Assembly: GCA_001298545.1 (NCBI GenBank)
Contig: LJCX01000023.1
Span: 62,001-126,000, forward strand
Direction of reading: 5' to 3'
DNA from: Actinobacteria bacterium OV320
GTDB taxonomy: Bacteria > Actinomycetota > Actinomycetes > Streptomycetales > Streptomycetaceae
Length of the DNA: 64,000 nt
A model generated the notes under the pieces. The model was not told where the DNA came from. It searched no databases and saw nothing but the letters and a program-made list of their open reading frames with translations. Both the position numbers and the translations under genes were made by a program. Shown piece by piece: positions 33,509 through 42,274 of the stretch; within the stretch, counting starts at the first letter, position 1; each line of letters begins with the position of its first letter.

Positions 33509-34564
33509 ATGCAGCTCGGGATCAACCTCGGCTACTGGGGTGCCGGAATGGACGGCGACAACCTCGCCGTCGCCCAGGAGGCCGACCGCCTCGGATACGC
33601 CGTCTGCTGGGCCGCCGAGGCCTACGGCTCCGACGCGGCCACCGTGCTCACCTGGGTGGCCGCGCAGACCGAGCGCATCGACGTCGGCTCGGCGATCTTC
33701 CAGATCCCGGCCCGCCAGCCGGCGATGACCGCGATGACCGCCGCCACCCTCGACTCGCTCTCCGGCGGCCGTTTCCGCCTCGGCCTCGGTGTCTCGGGAC
33801 CGCAGGTCTCCGAGGGCTGGTACGGCGTCAAGTTCGACAAGCCGCTGTCCCGCACCCGCGAGTACGTGGAGATCGTCCGCAAGGCGATGACGCGGGAGCG
33901 GCTGTCGTACGACGGCGAGCACTGGACGCTGCCGCTGCCGGGCGGCCCGGGCAAGCCGATCAAGCTGACCGTGCACCCGGAGCGCGAGCACATCCCGCTG
34001 TACATCGCCGCGATCGGCCCGAAGAACCTGGAGCAGACCGGCGAGATCGCCGACGGCGCCTTGCTCATCTTCCCGTCCGCCGAGCACCTCGAGGACACCG
34101 CGATCAAGCACCTGCGGGCCGGACGCGAGAAGGCCGGCAAGACCCTGGAGGGCTTCGACGTCTGCCCGACGCTGCCGCTGGCCCTCGGCGACGACAAGGA
34201 CGTCGAGCGGCTCGCCGACACCTTCCGTCCCTACACCGCGCTGTACGTCGGCGGCATGGGCAGCCGCAAGCAGAACTTCTACAACCAGCTCGCGCGCCGC
34301 ATGGGCTACGAGGCCGCGGCCGACGAGATCCAGGACAAGTACCTGTCCGGTGACAAGCAGGGCGCCGCGGCCGCCGTGCCGCACGAGCTGATCGACCGGA
34401 CCACGCTGCTGGGTTCGGTGGAGCGGATCGCCGACCGGATGAAGGCCTACGCGGCGGCCGGCGTCACCACGCTCACCCTCGCCCCCGCGGGCTTCACCCT
34501 GGACGAGCGTCTCGCCTCGCTGCGGGCCGGCTCGGAGGCCATCGAGCTCGCCGGCCTGGGCTAG
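33509..34564 (+). CDS. LLM class F420-dependent oxidoreductase
   Basis: A 351-residue luciferase-like monooxygenase-fold protein. MQLGINLGYWGAGMDGDN, WAAEAYGSDAATVLTWVAAQ, SGGRFRLGLGVSGPQVSEGW and PLYIAAIGPKNLEQTGE are typical of the F420-dependent branch. Coenzyme F420 is made by streptomycetes; the substrate is unknown. AAGGGG lies about 8 nt before the ATG at 33509, within reach of a 14-bp palindrome. The gene stands alone and is followed by a terminator hairpin. Confidence 0.92.
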   Translation: MQLGINLGYWGAGMDGDNLAVAQEADRLGYAVCWAAEAYGSDAATVLTWVAAQTERIDVGSAIFQIPARQPAMTAMTAATLDSLSGGRFRLGLGVSGPQVSEGWYGVKFDKPLSRTREYVEIVRKAMTRERLSYDGEHWTLPLPGGPGKPIKLTVHPEREHIPLYIAAIGPKNLEQTGEIADGALLIFPSAEHLEDTAIKHLRAGREKAGKTLEGFDVCPTLPLALGDDKDVERLADTFRPYTALYVGGMGSRKQNFYNQLARRMGYEAAADEIQDKYLSGDKQGAAAAVPHELIDRTTLLGSVERIADRMKAYAAAGVTTLTLAPAGFTLDERLASLRAGSEAIELAGLG

Positions 34565-34592
34565 CCGGGACGGGGACCGCCGGGAAGTTCAG

Positions 34593-34633
34593 CGGCCGTG
34601 GTGGGGGCTCGGGGGTCTTCCCCGCCACGGCCG
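34593..34633 (+). terminator. Terminator after the LLM oxidoreductase gene
   Basis: CGGCCGTGGTGGGG pairs with CCCCGCCACGGCCG (14 bp, one G-U pair) 29 nt past the stop. Confidence 0.75.
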
Positions 34634-34760
34634 TCACGCGGAACAACGCGCCACCCGGCGCGTGGTTACGCTCTCGGGCCGACTCCTCGGGTACCTCTTT
34701 CGGCGGAGTTGTCGTACACAGCTGTTGCACCGCCAACCGTGCCGCATTTGACTCGTTCCT

Positions 34761-34790
34761 TGCGGAATGCTGCGGAATCCTGCGCAATGC
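34761..34790 (+). repeat. Three 10-bp tandem repeats upstream of the ferritin-like gene
   Basis: TGCGGAATGC, TGCGGAATCC and TGCGCAATGC follow one another at one helical turn each, just upstream of GGAGAGG and the ATG at 34807. TTGACT at 34748-34753 could be the -35, placing the repeats over the -10 and start-site region. Confidence 0.65.
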
Positions 34791-34806
34791 GGAGAGGTGC
34801 CCCACG

Positions 34807-35595
34807 ATGCTTTCGGCCAAGAGTCTGTTCCAGGAGATCATCGACAACGACGAGTCCTTCGCACTCTTCTGTTCCATCGCCGCAGGCGGGGAGTCGCAGG
34901 GCGGCTGGGAGAACGCCCGGATCGCCGCGCTCGTCCCGCAGAGCGAACACCACCTCGCTCCCAAGATCGCCCGGCACGGCGCCGACGAGGACAAGCACGG
35001 ACGGATCTTCAACGCCCTGATGCGCAAGCGCGGCCTCGCCCCCGTGCCCGTCCCGCGCGACACCGACTACACGATGCTCCTGGAGCGCGCCGGCATCGGC
35101 CTCGCGCACGACCGGCTCCGCGCCGACCATCCGCTGACCGTGCACGACATCGTCACCTACCTCGCCCACAGCCGGGTCACCGAACAGCGGGCCGCCGAGC
35201 AGATGGAGCTGCTGCGCAAGCACTTCGCCGGCCACCCCGACCTCGGCCGCGCGGTGAAGATGATCTCGAACGACGAGGACAACCACCTCGCCTACTGCCA
35301 CGAGGAACTGCTGCGCCTCGCCCGCGCCGGGCACGGCCGCGCCATCCAGCAGACGCTCCGCCGGTGCGCGCTCGCCGAGATCCGGATCTACCGCGACGTG
35401 AGCCTGGCCGTCATGGCCCACATGGGAGACATCCTCGGCTGGCCGAGGGCCAGGTCGGCGCTCCTCGCGGCCGGCATCCACGCCGTGTACGCGTGGGAGC
35501 GGTTCGCGGGCTGGCGGCGGATGGTCCGCCTGGAGATGCCGGAGCGCCGCGACGCGCTGGGCGGTCCGGCGGTCCCGGCTCCCGAGTACGCCTGA
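34807..35595 (+). CDS. Ferritin-like domain protein
   Basis: A 262-residue helical protein. Carboxylate/His metal ligands typical of a diiron four-helix bundle are visible: ARHGADEDKHGRIFNALMRK, TEQRAAEQMELLRKHF and NDEDNHLAYCHEELLRLA. It may be an oxidase, hydroxylase or iron-storage relative; no redox partner gene is adjacent. GGAGAGG precedes the ATG by 9 nt. C-terminal residues 190-235 are hydrophobic but look like bundle helices rather than membrane spans. Confidence 0.82.
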   Translation: MLSAKSLFQEIIDNDESFALFCSIAAGGESQGGWENARIAALVPQSEHHLAPKIARHGADEDKHGRIFNALMRKRGLAPVPVPRDTDYTMLLERAGIGLAHDRLRADHPLTVHDIVTYLAHSRVTEQRAAEQMELLRKHFAGHPDLGRAVKMISNDEDNHLAYCHEELLRLARAGHGRAIQQTLRRCALAEIRIYRDVSLAVMAHMGDILGWPRARSALLAAGIHAVYAWERFAGWRRMVRLEMPERRDALGGPAVPAPEYA

Positions 35596-35657
35596 CCTCC
35601 GCGCGCGCCGGCCGGCTCCGCGGCCGTCCCTGGGCGGCCGTCCCTGGAGAGCCGTCC

Positions 35658-36662
35658 CTATAGCCATCCCCGATGCTTGAACAGCCGGTACAGCAGCACC
35701 TCGAGCACGGCCATCAGCGCGATCACCGCCGGATACGACCACACCCACCGCAGCTCCGGCATGTGCTCGAAGTTCATGCCGTAGATGCCCGCGATCATCG
35801 TGGGGACCGCGGCCATCGCCGCCCACGCCGAGATCTTCCGCATGTCGTCGTTCTGCCGGACGCTCATCTGCGCCAGATGCGCCGAGAGGATGTCCGTGAC
35901 CAGCCGGTCCAGCCCCTCCACGGACTCGTTCACCCGCGTCAGGTGGTCGCTGACATCACGGAAGAAGGGCCGCGCCCGCTCGTCCACGAAGGGCACCCTC
36001 GGGCCGGACACGCTGGTGCCCGCCAGCCGGGTCAGCGGCGGTCCCAGCGGGCCGGTCGCCCGGCGGAACTCCAGGATCTGCCGCTTGAACCGGTAGATCC
36101 GCGACGCGGTGTGCCGTGAGCCGCCGCCGTCCGGCGAGAACACCTCCGTCTCCAGCTCCTCCAGGTCCGTCTGGAGTTCCGTCGCCACGTCCAGGTAGTG
36201 GTCCACCGTGGCGTCGGCGATCGCGTACACCGCCGCCGTGGGGCCCTTGGCGAGCAGCTGCGGCTCGTGCTCGAGCCGGTGCCGTACGGCGGCCAGCGGA
36301 GCGCCCTCGCCGTGCCGGACGGTCACCACGAAGCCGTCACCGAGGAAGACCATCACCTCGCCGGAGGAGACCGCGTCGCTCTCGGGCTCGTAGACGACCG
36401 GCTTGAACACCAGGAAGAGCGAGTCGTCGTAGACCTCCAGCTTGGGCCGCTGATGGGCGTTGAGGGCGTCCTCGACGGCGAGCGGGTGCAGGCCGAACTC
36501 CTGCGTGACGTGGTCGAACTCCTTCTCCGTGGGCTCGTGCAGCCCGATCCACACGAAACCGCCCGCGGCCCGTGCCTCGGCCAGGGCGTCCGAGAAGTCC
36601 TCCGGGCCCTCCGTACGGTGCCCGTCGCGATAGACAGCGCAGTCGACGATCACTCGGTGCAT
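35658..36662 (-). CDS. corA: CorA family magnesium/cobalt transporter
   Basis: A 334-residue CorA protein. The large cytoplasmic N-terminal funnel domain is followed by a long helix (about 235-280), then two membrane helices with the YGMNFEHMPEL selectivity loop (GMN at 295-297) and a basic C terminus (RLFKHRGWL). It forms pentameric Mg2+ channels in the membrane. The gene diverges from the phosphoglycerate-mutase-like gene across 53 bp. No Mg riboswitch is visible in that short gap. Confidence 0.95.
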   Translation of the reverse strand: MHRVIVDCAVYRDGHRTEGPEDFSDALAEARAAGGFVWIGLHEPTEKEFDHVTQEFGLHPLAVEDALNAHQRPKLEVYDDSLFLVFKPVVYEPESDAVSSGEVMVFLGDGFVVTVRHGEGAPLAAVRHRLEHEPQLLAKGPTAAVYAIADATVDHYLDVATELQTDLEELETEVFSPDGGGSRHTASRIYRFKRQILEFRRATGPLGPPLTRLAGTSVSGPRVPFVDERARPFFRDVSDHLTRVNESVEGLDRLVTDILSAHLAQMSVRQNDDMRKISAWAAMAAVPTMIAGIYGMNFEHMPELRWVWSYPAVIALMAVLEVLLYRLFKHRGWL

Positions 36663-36715
36663 TCTCCCTTCGGACGCTCACCGGCGCACACCCGCGTGCG
36701 CCTACCCTGGGCCGC

Positions 36716-37402
36716 ATGCCCACGTTGATCCTCGTCCGGCACGGCCGGTCCACCGCCAACACCTCCGGACTGCTCGCCGGCTGGACGCCCGGCGTCGCCC
36801 TCGACGAGCGGGGAGCCGCGCAGGCGGCAGCCCTGCCCGGGCGGCTCGACGCGCTGCCGATCGCCGAGGTGGTCGCAAGCCCCCTCCAGCGCTGCCAGGA
36901 GACGATCCGGCCGCTCCTCGACGCCCGCCCCGGGCTGCGCGCCCACACCGACGAGCGGATCGGGGAGTGCCACTACGGCGACTGGTCCGGGCGCAAGCTC
37001 GCCGAGCTGATGGACGAGCCCCTGATGGAGGTCGTGCAGGCGCACCCCTCCGCCGCCGCGTTCCCCGGCGGTGAGTCCATGCGGGCCATGCAGACCCGCG
37101 CCGCCGAGGCGGTGCGGGAGTGGAACGCGCGCGTGGAGCGCGACCACGGCGCCGACGCCGTCTATCTGATGTGCTCGCACGGCGACATCATCAAGTCGCT
37201 CGTGGCGGACGCCCTCGGGCTTCATCTCGACCTCTTCCAGCGGATCTCTGTGGAACCGTGTTCCGTCACCGCGATCCGTTACACCCGGCTGCGCCCCTTT
37301 CTCGTGCGCCTCGGCGACACCGGCGACTTCGCGTCGCTCGCCCCGCGCGAGGAGCCGCCGGCGGGGGACGCGACGGTCGGGGGTGGTGCGGGCGCACCGT
37401 GA
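36716..37402 (+). CDS. Histidine phosphatase family protein
   Basis: A 228-residue phosphoglycerate-mutase-like protein: LVRHGRSTAN near the N terminus holds the phosphorylated His, ASPLQRCQETI the second Arg, GECHYGDWSG the acid/base Glu, and MCSHGDIIKSL the second His. Members dephosphorylate sugar phosphates, nucleotides or proteins. TACCCT (36703-36708) lies 7 nt before the ATG, so the mRNA is probably leaderless. It starts a same-strand run with the DUF3090 and SCO1664-family genes, a set I recall as conserved near mshC in actinobacteria. Confidence 0.9.
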   Translation: MPTLILVRHGRSTANTSGLLAGWTPGVALDERGAAQAAALPGRLDALPIAEVVASPLQRCQETIRPLLDARPGLRAHTDERIGECHYGDWSGRKLAELMDEPLMEVVQAHPSAAAFPGGESMRAMQTRAAEAVREWNARVERDHGADAVYLMCSHGDIIKSLVADALGLHLDLFQRISVEPCSVTAIRYTRLRPFLVRLGDTGDFASLAPREEPPAGDATVGGGAGAP

Positions 37403-37513
37403 TCGTCGGCCGCAGTAGGGTGAAGCGGTCCGCAAACGCGCGCGTACCCGCAGGGACGTTCCCCCACTCGTTCCCCGGCCCACGATGACCCACGATTCCC
37501 ATGGAGACAGGAC

Positions 37514-38104
37514 GTGTCCCGTCAGGTGTTCCTCTACGACCCCCCGGACCGCTTCGTGGCCGGTACGGTCGGACTGCCCGGGCGCCGTACCTTCTTCCTC
37601 CAGGCCACCGCCGGCTCCCGAGTGACCAGCGTGGCCCTGGAGAAGACCCAGGTCGCCGCGCTCGCCGAGCGCATGGACGAACTGCTGGACGAGGTCGTAC
37701 GCCGGACCGGCGGCAGCGCCCCCGTGCCCGCGATGTCGCCCGCCGAGAACACCGACACGGCCCCCCTCGACACACCGATCGAGGAGGAGTTCCGGGTCGG
37801 CACCATGGCCCTCGCCTGGGACGGCGAGGAACAGCGCATGATCGTCGAGGCGCAGGCGCTCGTGGAACTCGACGCGGACTCCGAGGAGGACCTCGCGGAG
37901 GCCGAGGAGAAACTTCTCCAGGACGAGGAGAACGGGCCCCCGATGCTGCGGGTCCGGCTCAGCGGCGCGCAGGCGAGGGCCTTCGCCAAGCGCGCCCTCG
38001 ACGTCGTCAACGCGGGCCGGCCGCCGTGCCCGCTGTGCAGCCTGCCGCTCGATCCGGAAGGACACGTATGTCCGCGCCAGAACGGATACCGCCGGGGGGC
38101 GTGA
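37514..38104 (+). CDS. DUF3090 family protein
   Basis: A 196-residue protein: N-terminal beta-rich core (MSRQVFLYDPPDRFVAGTVG), an acidic middle, RLSGAQARAFAKRALDVVNAG, and a C-terminal zinc-ribbon-like knuckle CPLCSLPLDPEGHVCPRQNG. Molecular function is unknown. GGAGACAGG precedes the GTG at 37514. Its last 37 nt overlap the start of the SCO1664-family kinase-like gene, so the two are tightly coupled. Confidence 0.9.
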   Translation: MSRQVFLYDPPDRFVAGTVGLPGRRTFFLQATAGSRVTSVALEKTQVAALAERMDELLDEVVRRTGGSAPVPAMSPAENTDTAPLDTPIEEEFRVGTMALAWDGEEQRMIVEAQALVELDADSEEDLAEAEEKLLQDEENGPPMLRVRLSGAQARAFAKRALDVVNAGRPPCPLCSLPLDPEGHVCPRQNGYRRGA

Positions 38105-38901
38105 CGACCACCGACCCGGCCGCCGCCGAGCTCCTCGCGCGCGGCGAGCTCACCGTCCGCGGGCGCATCCGCGACGCCTCCAACGCGGCCCTGTACTGCA
38201 CCGTCGCGCACGAGGGCCGCGAGGCCGCCTGCGTCTACAAGCCCGTCGCCGGGGAGCGGCCGCTGTGGGACTTTCCCGACGGCACCCTCGCCCAGCGCGA
38301 GGTCGCCGCCTACGAGGTCTCCGAGGCGACCGGCTGGGGCCTCGTACCGCCCACCGTGCTGCGCGAGGGGCCGTACGGCGAGGGCATGTGCCAGCTGTGG
38401 ATCGAGACGGCGCCGGAGGCCGACCTGCTCGCCCTGGTGGACGCGCAGGAGCCCGAGCCGGGCTGGCGGGCGATCGGCTTCGCCGAGGTCGGCGAGGGCC
38501 GCACCGCGCTGCTCGTGCACGCCGACGACGAACGGCTGCGGCGACTCGCCGTCCTCGACGCGGTGATCAACAACGCCGACCGCAAGGGGGGCCATCTGCT
38601 GCCCACCGCAGACGGCCGGCTGTACGGCATCGACCACGGGGTCACCTTCAACGCCGAGAACAAGCTGCGTACGCTCCTGTGGGGCTGGGCGGGGGAGCCC
38701 CTGACCGGTGAGGCCGTCGACGTGCTCAAGGGCCTCAGAGGCGCCCTGGAGCCCGGCGGGCGGCTGGCGGTCACCCTGGCCGCGCTCCTCACCCCCGCCG
38801 AGGTCGACGCCACGCGCGCGCGTGCCGACGCGCTGCTGGAGGCCGGGAAGCACCCGGAGCCGAGCGGCGACTGGCCGGCCATCCCCTGGCCCCCTGTCTG
38901 A
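38068..38901 (+). CDS. SCO1664 family protein, PI3/4-kinase-like fold
   Basis: A 277-residue protein with a minimal phosphatidylinositol-kinase-like signature: VYKPVAGERPLWDFP (ATP-binding Lys), VINNADRKGGHLL (catalytic loop with Asn and Asp) and YGIDHGVTFN (metal-binding Asp). It is the SCO1664 family as I recall. GGAAGGA lies 5 nt before the ATG at 38068, inside the DUF3090 gene. mshC follows after 130 bp. Whether it phosphorylates a lipid, protein or small molecule is not known. Confidence 0.87.
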   Translation: MSAPERIPPGGVTTTDPAAAELLARGELTVRGRIRDASNAALYCTVAHEGREAACVYKPVAGERPLWDFPDGTLAQREVAAYEVSEATGWGLVPPTVLREGPYGEGMCQLWIETAPEADLLALVDAQEPEPGWRAIGFAEVGEGRTALLVHADDERLRRLAVLDAVINNADRKGGHLLPTADGRLYGIDHGVTFNAENKLRTLLWGWAGEPLTGEAVDVLKGLRGALEPGGRLAVTLAALLTPAEVDATRARADALLEAGKHPEPSGDWPAIPWPPV

Positions 38902-38902
38902 A

Positions 38903-38922
38903 CCGTCCGGCATGCCGGACGG
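38903..38922. repeat. 20-bp perfect palindrome after the SCO1664-family gene
   Basis: CCGTCCGGCATGCCGGACGG starts 2 nt after the stop codon; half of it (CATGCCGGACGG) recurs at 38941-38952. It may act as a terminator hairpin or as a protein-binding dyad upstream of mshC. Confidence 0.7.
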
Positions 38923-39031
38923 CCCGCACCGGCCGACACGCATGCCGGACGGAATCACACAAGAGGGCCTTCCCGGCCATCTGGCCTGCTCCGGTTCGTA
39001 TACGCAACTTCCGTCCGGTTAGGCTCATGAC

Positions 39032-40261
39032 ATGCATGCCTGGCCCGCTTCCGAGGTCCCCGCCCTGCCTGGTCAGGGCCGCGACCTGAGGATCCACGAC
39101 ACCGCGACCGGCGGCTTGGTCTCCCTCGACCCCGGTCCCGTCGCCCGTATCTACGTCTGCGGCATCACGCCGTACGACGCGACCCACATCGGTCACGCGG
39201 CGACCTACAACGCGTTCGACCTCGTTCAGCGCGTGTGGCTCGACACCAAGCGGCAGGTTCACTACGTCCAGAACGTCACCGACGTCGACGACCCGCTCCT
39301 GGAGCGGGCCGAACGCGACGGCGTCGACTGGGTCGCCCTCGCCGAGAAGGAGACGGCGCTCTTCCGCGAGGACATGACGGCCCTGCGGATGCTGCCGCCG
39401 CGGCACTACATAGGCGCCGTCGAGGCGATACCCGGCATCGTCCCGCTCGTCGAGCGGCTGCGGGACGCCGGCGCCGCCTACGAGCTCGAAGGCGACGTCT
39501 ACTTCTCCGTCGAGTCCGACCCGCACTTCGGCCGGGTCTCGGGCCTGGACGCGGCCGCCATGCGGCTGCTCTCCGCCGAGCGCGGCGGCGACCCCGACCG
39601 CCCCGGCAAGAAGAACCCGCTCGACCCGATGCTCTGGATGGCGGCCCGTGAGGGCGAGCCCAGCTGGGACGGCGCCTCGCTCGGCCGCGGCCGGCCGGGC
39701 TGGCACATCGAGTGCGTGGCCATCGCCCTCGACCACCTCGGGATGGGCTTCGACGTGCAGGGCGGCGGCTCCGACCTCGCCTTCCCGCACCACGAGATGG
39801 GCGCCTCCCACGCCCAGGCGCTGACCGGCGAGTTCCCCATGGCCCAGGCGTACGTCCACGCCGGCATGGTCGCCCTGGACGGCGAGAAGATGTCCAAGTC
39901 CCGGGGCAACCTCGTCTTCGTCTCGAAGCTGCGCCAGGACGGCGTCGACCCCGCCGCCATCCGCCTCACCCTCCTCGCCCACCACTACCGGGCCGACTGG
40001 GAGTGGACCGACCAGGTCCTCGTCGACGCCGAGGCCCGGCTCGGACGCTGGCGCGCCGCCGTCTCCCGGCCCGACGGACCGCCCGCCGAGGCGCTCGTCG
40101 AGGAGATCCGCGAGGCGCTCGGCAACGACCTCGACGCCCCGGCCGCGCTCGCCGCCGTCGACCGCTGGGCGGCGCTCCAGCAGGAGCACGGCGGTACGGA
40201 CATCGGTGCCCCCGGCGTCGTCTCGCGGGCCGTGGACGCGCTGCTGGGCGTGGCGCTGTAA
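39032..40261 (+). CDS. mshC: L-cysteine:1-D-myo-inosityl 2-amino-2-deoxy-alpha-D-glucopyranoside ligase
   Basis: A 409-residue paralogue of cysteinyl-tRNA synthetase that joins cysteine to GlcN-Ins in mycothiol synthesis. THIGH (51-55) and KMSKS (286-290) are present; Cys43, Cys228 (HIEC) and His253 fit the zinc site that binds the Cys substrate. The tRNA-binding C-terminal part of CysS is missing and [15 protein letters not shown] fits MshC. TAGGCT (39020-39025) ends 6 nt before the ATG at 39032, which suggests a leaderless mRNA. Cysteine use here is notable given the cysteine leader peptides 10 kb away. Confidence 0.95.
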   Translation: MHAWPASEVPALPGQGRDLRIHDTATGGLVSLDPGPVARIYVCGITPYDATHIGHAATYNAFDLVQRVWLDTKRQVHYVQNVTDVDDPLLERAERDGVDWVALAEKETALFREDMTALRMLPPRHYIGAVEAIPGIVPLVERLRDAGAAYELEGDVYFSVESDPHFGRVSGLDAAAMRLLSAERGGDPDRPGKKNPLDPMLWMAAREGEPSWDGASLGRGRPGWHIECVAIALDHLGMGFDVQGGGSDLAFPHHEMGASHAQALTGEFPMAQAYVHAGMVALDGEKMSKSRGNLVFVSKLRQDGVDPAAIRLTLLAHHYRADWEWTDQVLVDAEARLGRWRAAVSRPDGPPAEALVEEIREALGNDLDAPAALAAVDRWAALQQEHGGTDIGAPGVVSRAVDALLGVAL

Positions 40262-40303
40262 CCGAGGGCGCCCGTACACCGGGCGCCCCTACACGGGTAC
40301 GAC

Positions 40304-40335
40304 GAGGGGCGGTGCGCCGATGCGCACCGCCCCTC
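40304..40335. terminator. Bidirectional terminator between mshC and the PAC2 gene
   Basis: GAGGGGCGGTGCG pairs perfectly with CGCACCGCCCCTC (13 bp, 6-nt loop). A second hairpin, GGGCGCCCG/CGGGCGCCC, lies just upstream at about 40266-40287. Confidence 0.85.
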
Positions 40336-40360
40336 TCGGTCCTCTGTCCTGCCCGGTGCC

Positions 40361-41296
40361 CTAGTCCTCCGAGGAATCGCTGTCGTCGGAGGCTTCGCCG
40401 CTCGGCTTCGGCGGCTTCGGAGGCCGGGTCCGCTCCCCGGGGTCCGGCGGACCGCCGCCGTCCCGACGCCGCAGATAGCGCTCGAACTCGCGGGCGATCG
40501 CCTCGCCCGACGCCTCCGGCAGCTCCGCGGTGTCCCGCGCCTCCTCCAGCGTCTGCACGTACTCCGCGACCTCGGTGTCCTCCGCGGCCAGCTGGTCCAC
40601 GCCCACCTGCCAGGCACGCGCGTCCTCGGGCAGCTCGCCCAGCGGGATGCGCACGTCGATCAGGTCCTCCAGCCGGTTGAGGAGGGCCAGCGTCGCCTTC
40701 GGGTTCGGCGGCTGCGAGACGTAGTGCGGCACGGCAGCCCAGAGGCTCACCGCGGGCACCCCCGCGTGCGTGCACGCCTCCTGCAGGACGCCGACGATGC
40801 CCGTGGGGCCCTCGTACTTGGTCTCCTCCAGGTCCATCCGCTGCGCCAGGTCCGCGTCGGACGTGGTCCCGCTGATCGGCACCGGACGCGTGTGCGGGGT
40901 GTCACCGAGCAGGGCGCCCAGGATGACCACCAGCTCCACACCCAACTCGTGCGCGAAGCCCAGCAGCTCGTTGCAGAACGAGCGCCAGCGCATGGACGGT
41001 TCGATGCCGCGGACGAGCACCAGGTCGCGCGGCTTGTCGCCGCCGACGCGGACGACCGACAACCTTGTCGTCGGCCACGTGATCTTGCGCACGCCGGCGT
41101 CCATCCACACCGTGGGGCGGTTCACCTGGAAGTCGTAGTAGTCCTCGGCGTCCAGCGCCGCGAACACCTCGCCCTTCCACTCCCGCTCCAGGTGCCCGAC
41201 CGCGGTGGAGGCGGCGTCGCCGGCATCGTTCCAGCCCTCGAACGCGGCCACCATGACCGGGTCGATCAGCTCGGGAACCCCCTCGAGCTCGATCAC
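40361..41296 (-). CDS. parJ: PAC2 family protein (ParJ-like)
   Basis: A 311-residue protein with a PAC2 (proteasome assembly chaperone-like) domain: DPVMVAAFEGWNDAGDAAS near the N terminus, VVILGALLGDTPHTRPVPI, and VSLWAAVPHYVSQPPNPKA. The C terminus is charged, Pro-rich and acidic. The GTG at 41296 follows AAGGAGG by 8 nt; a GTG 12 codons upstream is less likely. Gene order next to mshC and the glp cluster matches SCO1662, described as ParJ, a protein that interacts with the segregation ATPase ParA. The assignment uses synteny from memory. Confidence 0.82.
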   Translation of the reverse strand: MIELEGVPELIDPVMVAAFEGWNDAGDAASTAVGHLEREWKGEVFAALDAEDYYDFQVNRPTVWMDAGVRKITWPTTRLSVVRVGGDKPRDLVLVRGIEPSMRWRSFCNELLGFAHELGVELVVILGALLGDTPHTRPVPISGTTSDADLAQRMDLEETKYEGPTGIVGVLQEACTHAGVPAVSLWAAVPHYVSQPPNPKATLALLNRLEDLIDVRIPLGELPEDARAWQVGVDQLAAEDTEVAEYVQTLEEARDTAELPEASGEAIAREFERYLRRRDGGGPPDPGERTRPPKPPKPSGEASDDSDSSED

Positions 41297-41488
41297 CCAG
41301 CGCCTCCTTCCGACGTGCCCTCGCTTGACCACCCAACCTTACGGCGTTCCGCGGGGGCGCTCGCAGCCCCCTTGCACGGGGGAGTGAACGGATCACTGCC
41401 CCGTTCGCCACCCCCGAACACCCCGTGCCGGACCCGACTCACGGCGTCGACGCACAGGCGGCGCACAGGGTGGGCGCACGCCGCGGAC

Positions 41489-42160
41489 TCACAGCGTCGA
41501 GCGCAGCCACTGCTCCACGCTCGCGATGTGCACCGTCGCCCACGACCGCGCCGCCTCCGCGTCCCGGTCGCGCAGCGCCGCCAGGATCGCCCGGTGTTCA
41601 CGCAGCGTGCCGGCGACCGCGTCCTCCTGCGTCAGGCCGCGCCAGATACGCGCCCGGGTGGTCGGCCCGGACAGTCCGTCGAGGAGTGAACACAGCACCG
41701 AGTTGCCGGCGCTCTGCACGATGCCCCGGTGGAACTCCAGGTCGCCCGCGACCAGTTCCTCCACCGAGGGCTCGGCCCCGAGCTTGTCCAACTGGGCGTC
41801 GAGCGCGTCCAGTTGCTGCTCGCTGATACGCAGGGCGGCCATCGCGGTGGCGGCCGGCTCCAGGATGCGGCGCACGGCCAGGAACTCCAGGACCGTGTCG
41901 TCGCGGTGGAAGTCGACGACGAAACTCAGCGCCTCGAGGAGCAGTTGCGGATCGAGACTGGTGACGTAGGTGCCGTCGCCCTGTCGCACGTCCAGGATCC
42001 GGATCAGCGACAGGGCGCGCACCGCCTCGCGCAGGGAGTTGCGGGACAGACCGAGATCGGCGGCCAGCTCGCTCTCCTTGGGCAGCCGGTCCCCGGGGCG
42101 CAGCGCACCCGAGACGATCATGCCCTTGATCTTCTCGATCGCCTCGTCGGTGACTGCCAT
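41489..42160 (-). CDS. GntR/FadR family regulator of the nucleoside salvage operon
   Basis: A 223-residue FCD-type GntR regulator. The winged helix is KIKGMIVSGALRPGDRLPKE with LGLSRNSLREAVRALSLIRI and GDGTYVTSLDP; the FCD domain has DLEFHRGIVQSAGN and EHRAILAALRDRD, with His/Asp metal ligands. GGGAGG precedes the ATG at 42160. It is the last gene of the seven-gene minus-strand salvage operon but has its own 5' region (42161-42274) with five 13-bp repeats, so it may be autoregulated and control the operon. Effector unknown; a purine nucleoside or MTA-pathway intermediate is the natural guess. Confidence 0.88.
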   Translation of the reverse strand: MAVTDEAIEKIKGMIVSGALRPGDRLPKESELAADLGLSRNSLREAVRALSLIRILDVRQGDGTYVTSLDPQLLLEALSFVVDFHRDDTVLEFLAVRRILEPAATAMAALRISEQQLDALDAQLDKLGAEPSVEELVAGDLEFHRGIVQSAGNSVLCSLLDGLSGPTTRARIWRGLTQEDAVAGTLREHRAILAALRDRDAEAARSWATVHIASVEQWLRSTL

Positions 42161-42184
42161 GCCGGCCTCCCTGTGGTTCCTCGC

Positions 42185-42249
42185 CCGGACATCGGATCCG
42201 GACATCGGATCCAGACGTCACATCCAGACGTCACATCCAGACATCGGAT
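42185..42249. promoter_or_regulatory. Five tandem 13-bp repeats, operator candidate of the GntR regulator
   Basis: Head-to-tail units CCGGACATCGGAT (42185, 42198), CCAGACGTCACAT (42211, 42224) and CCAGACATCGGAT (42237) abut exactly. The last unit runs into the perfect dyad AGACATC-G-GATGTCT (42239-42253). The array ends 24 nt upstream of the GntR start and lies between it and the deaminase gene. The dyad fits a GntR-family operator; the tandem copies look like half-site expansions. Confidence 0.8.
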
Positions 42250-42274
42250 GTCTCAGCGCCATTATGGGGGCAGA

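Noticed and set aside
42185..42249. Tandem repeats as a CRISPR array or replication iterons
   Set aside because: Units are 13 bp and abut without spacers, and no cas or rep gene is near; a regulator gene follows directly.
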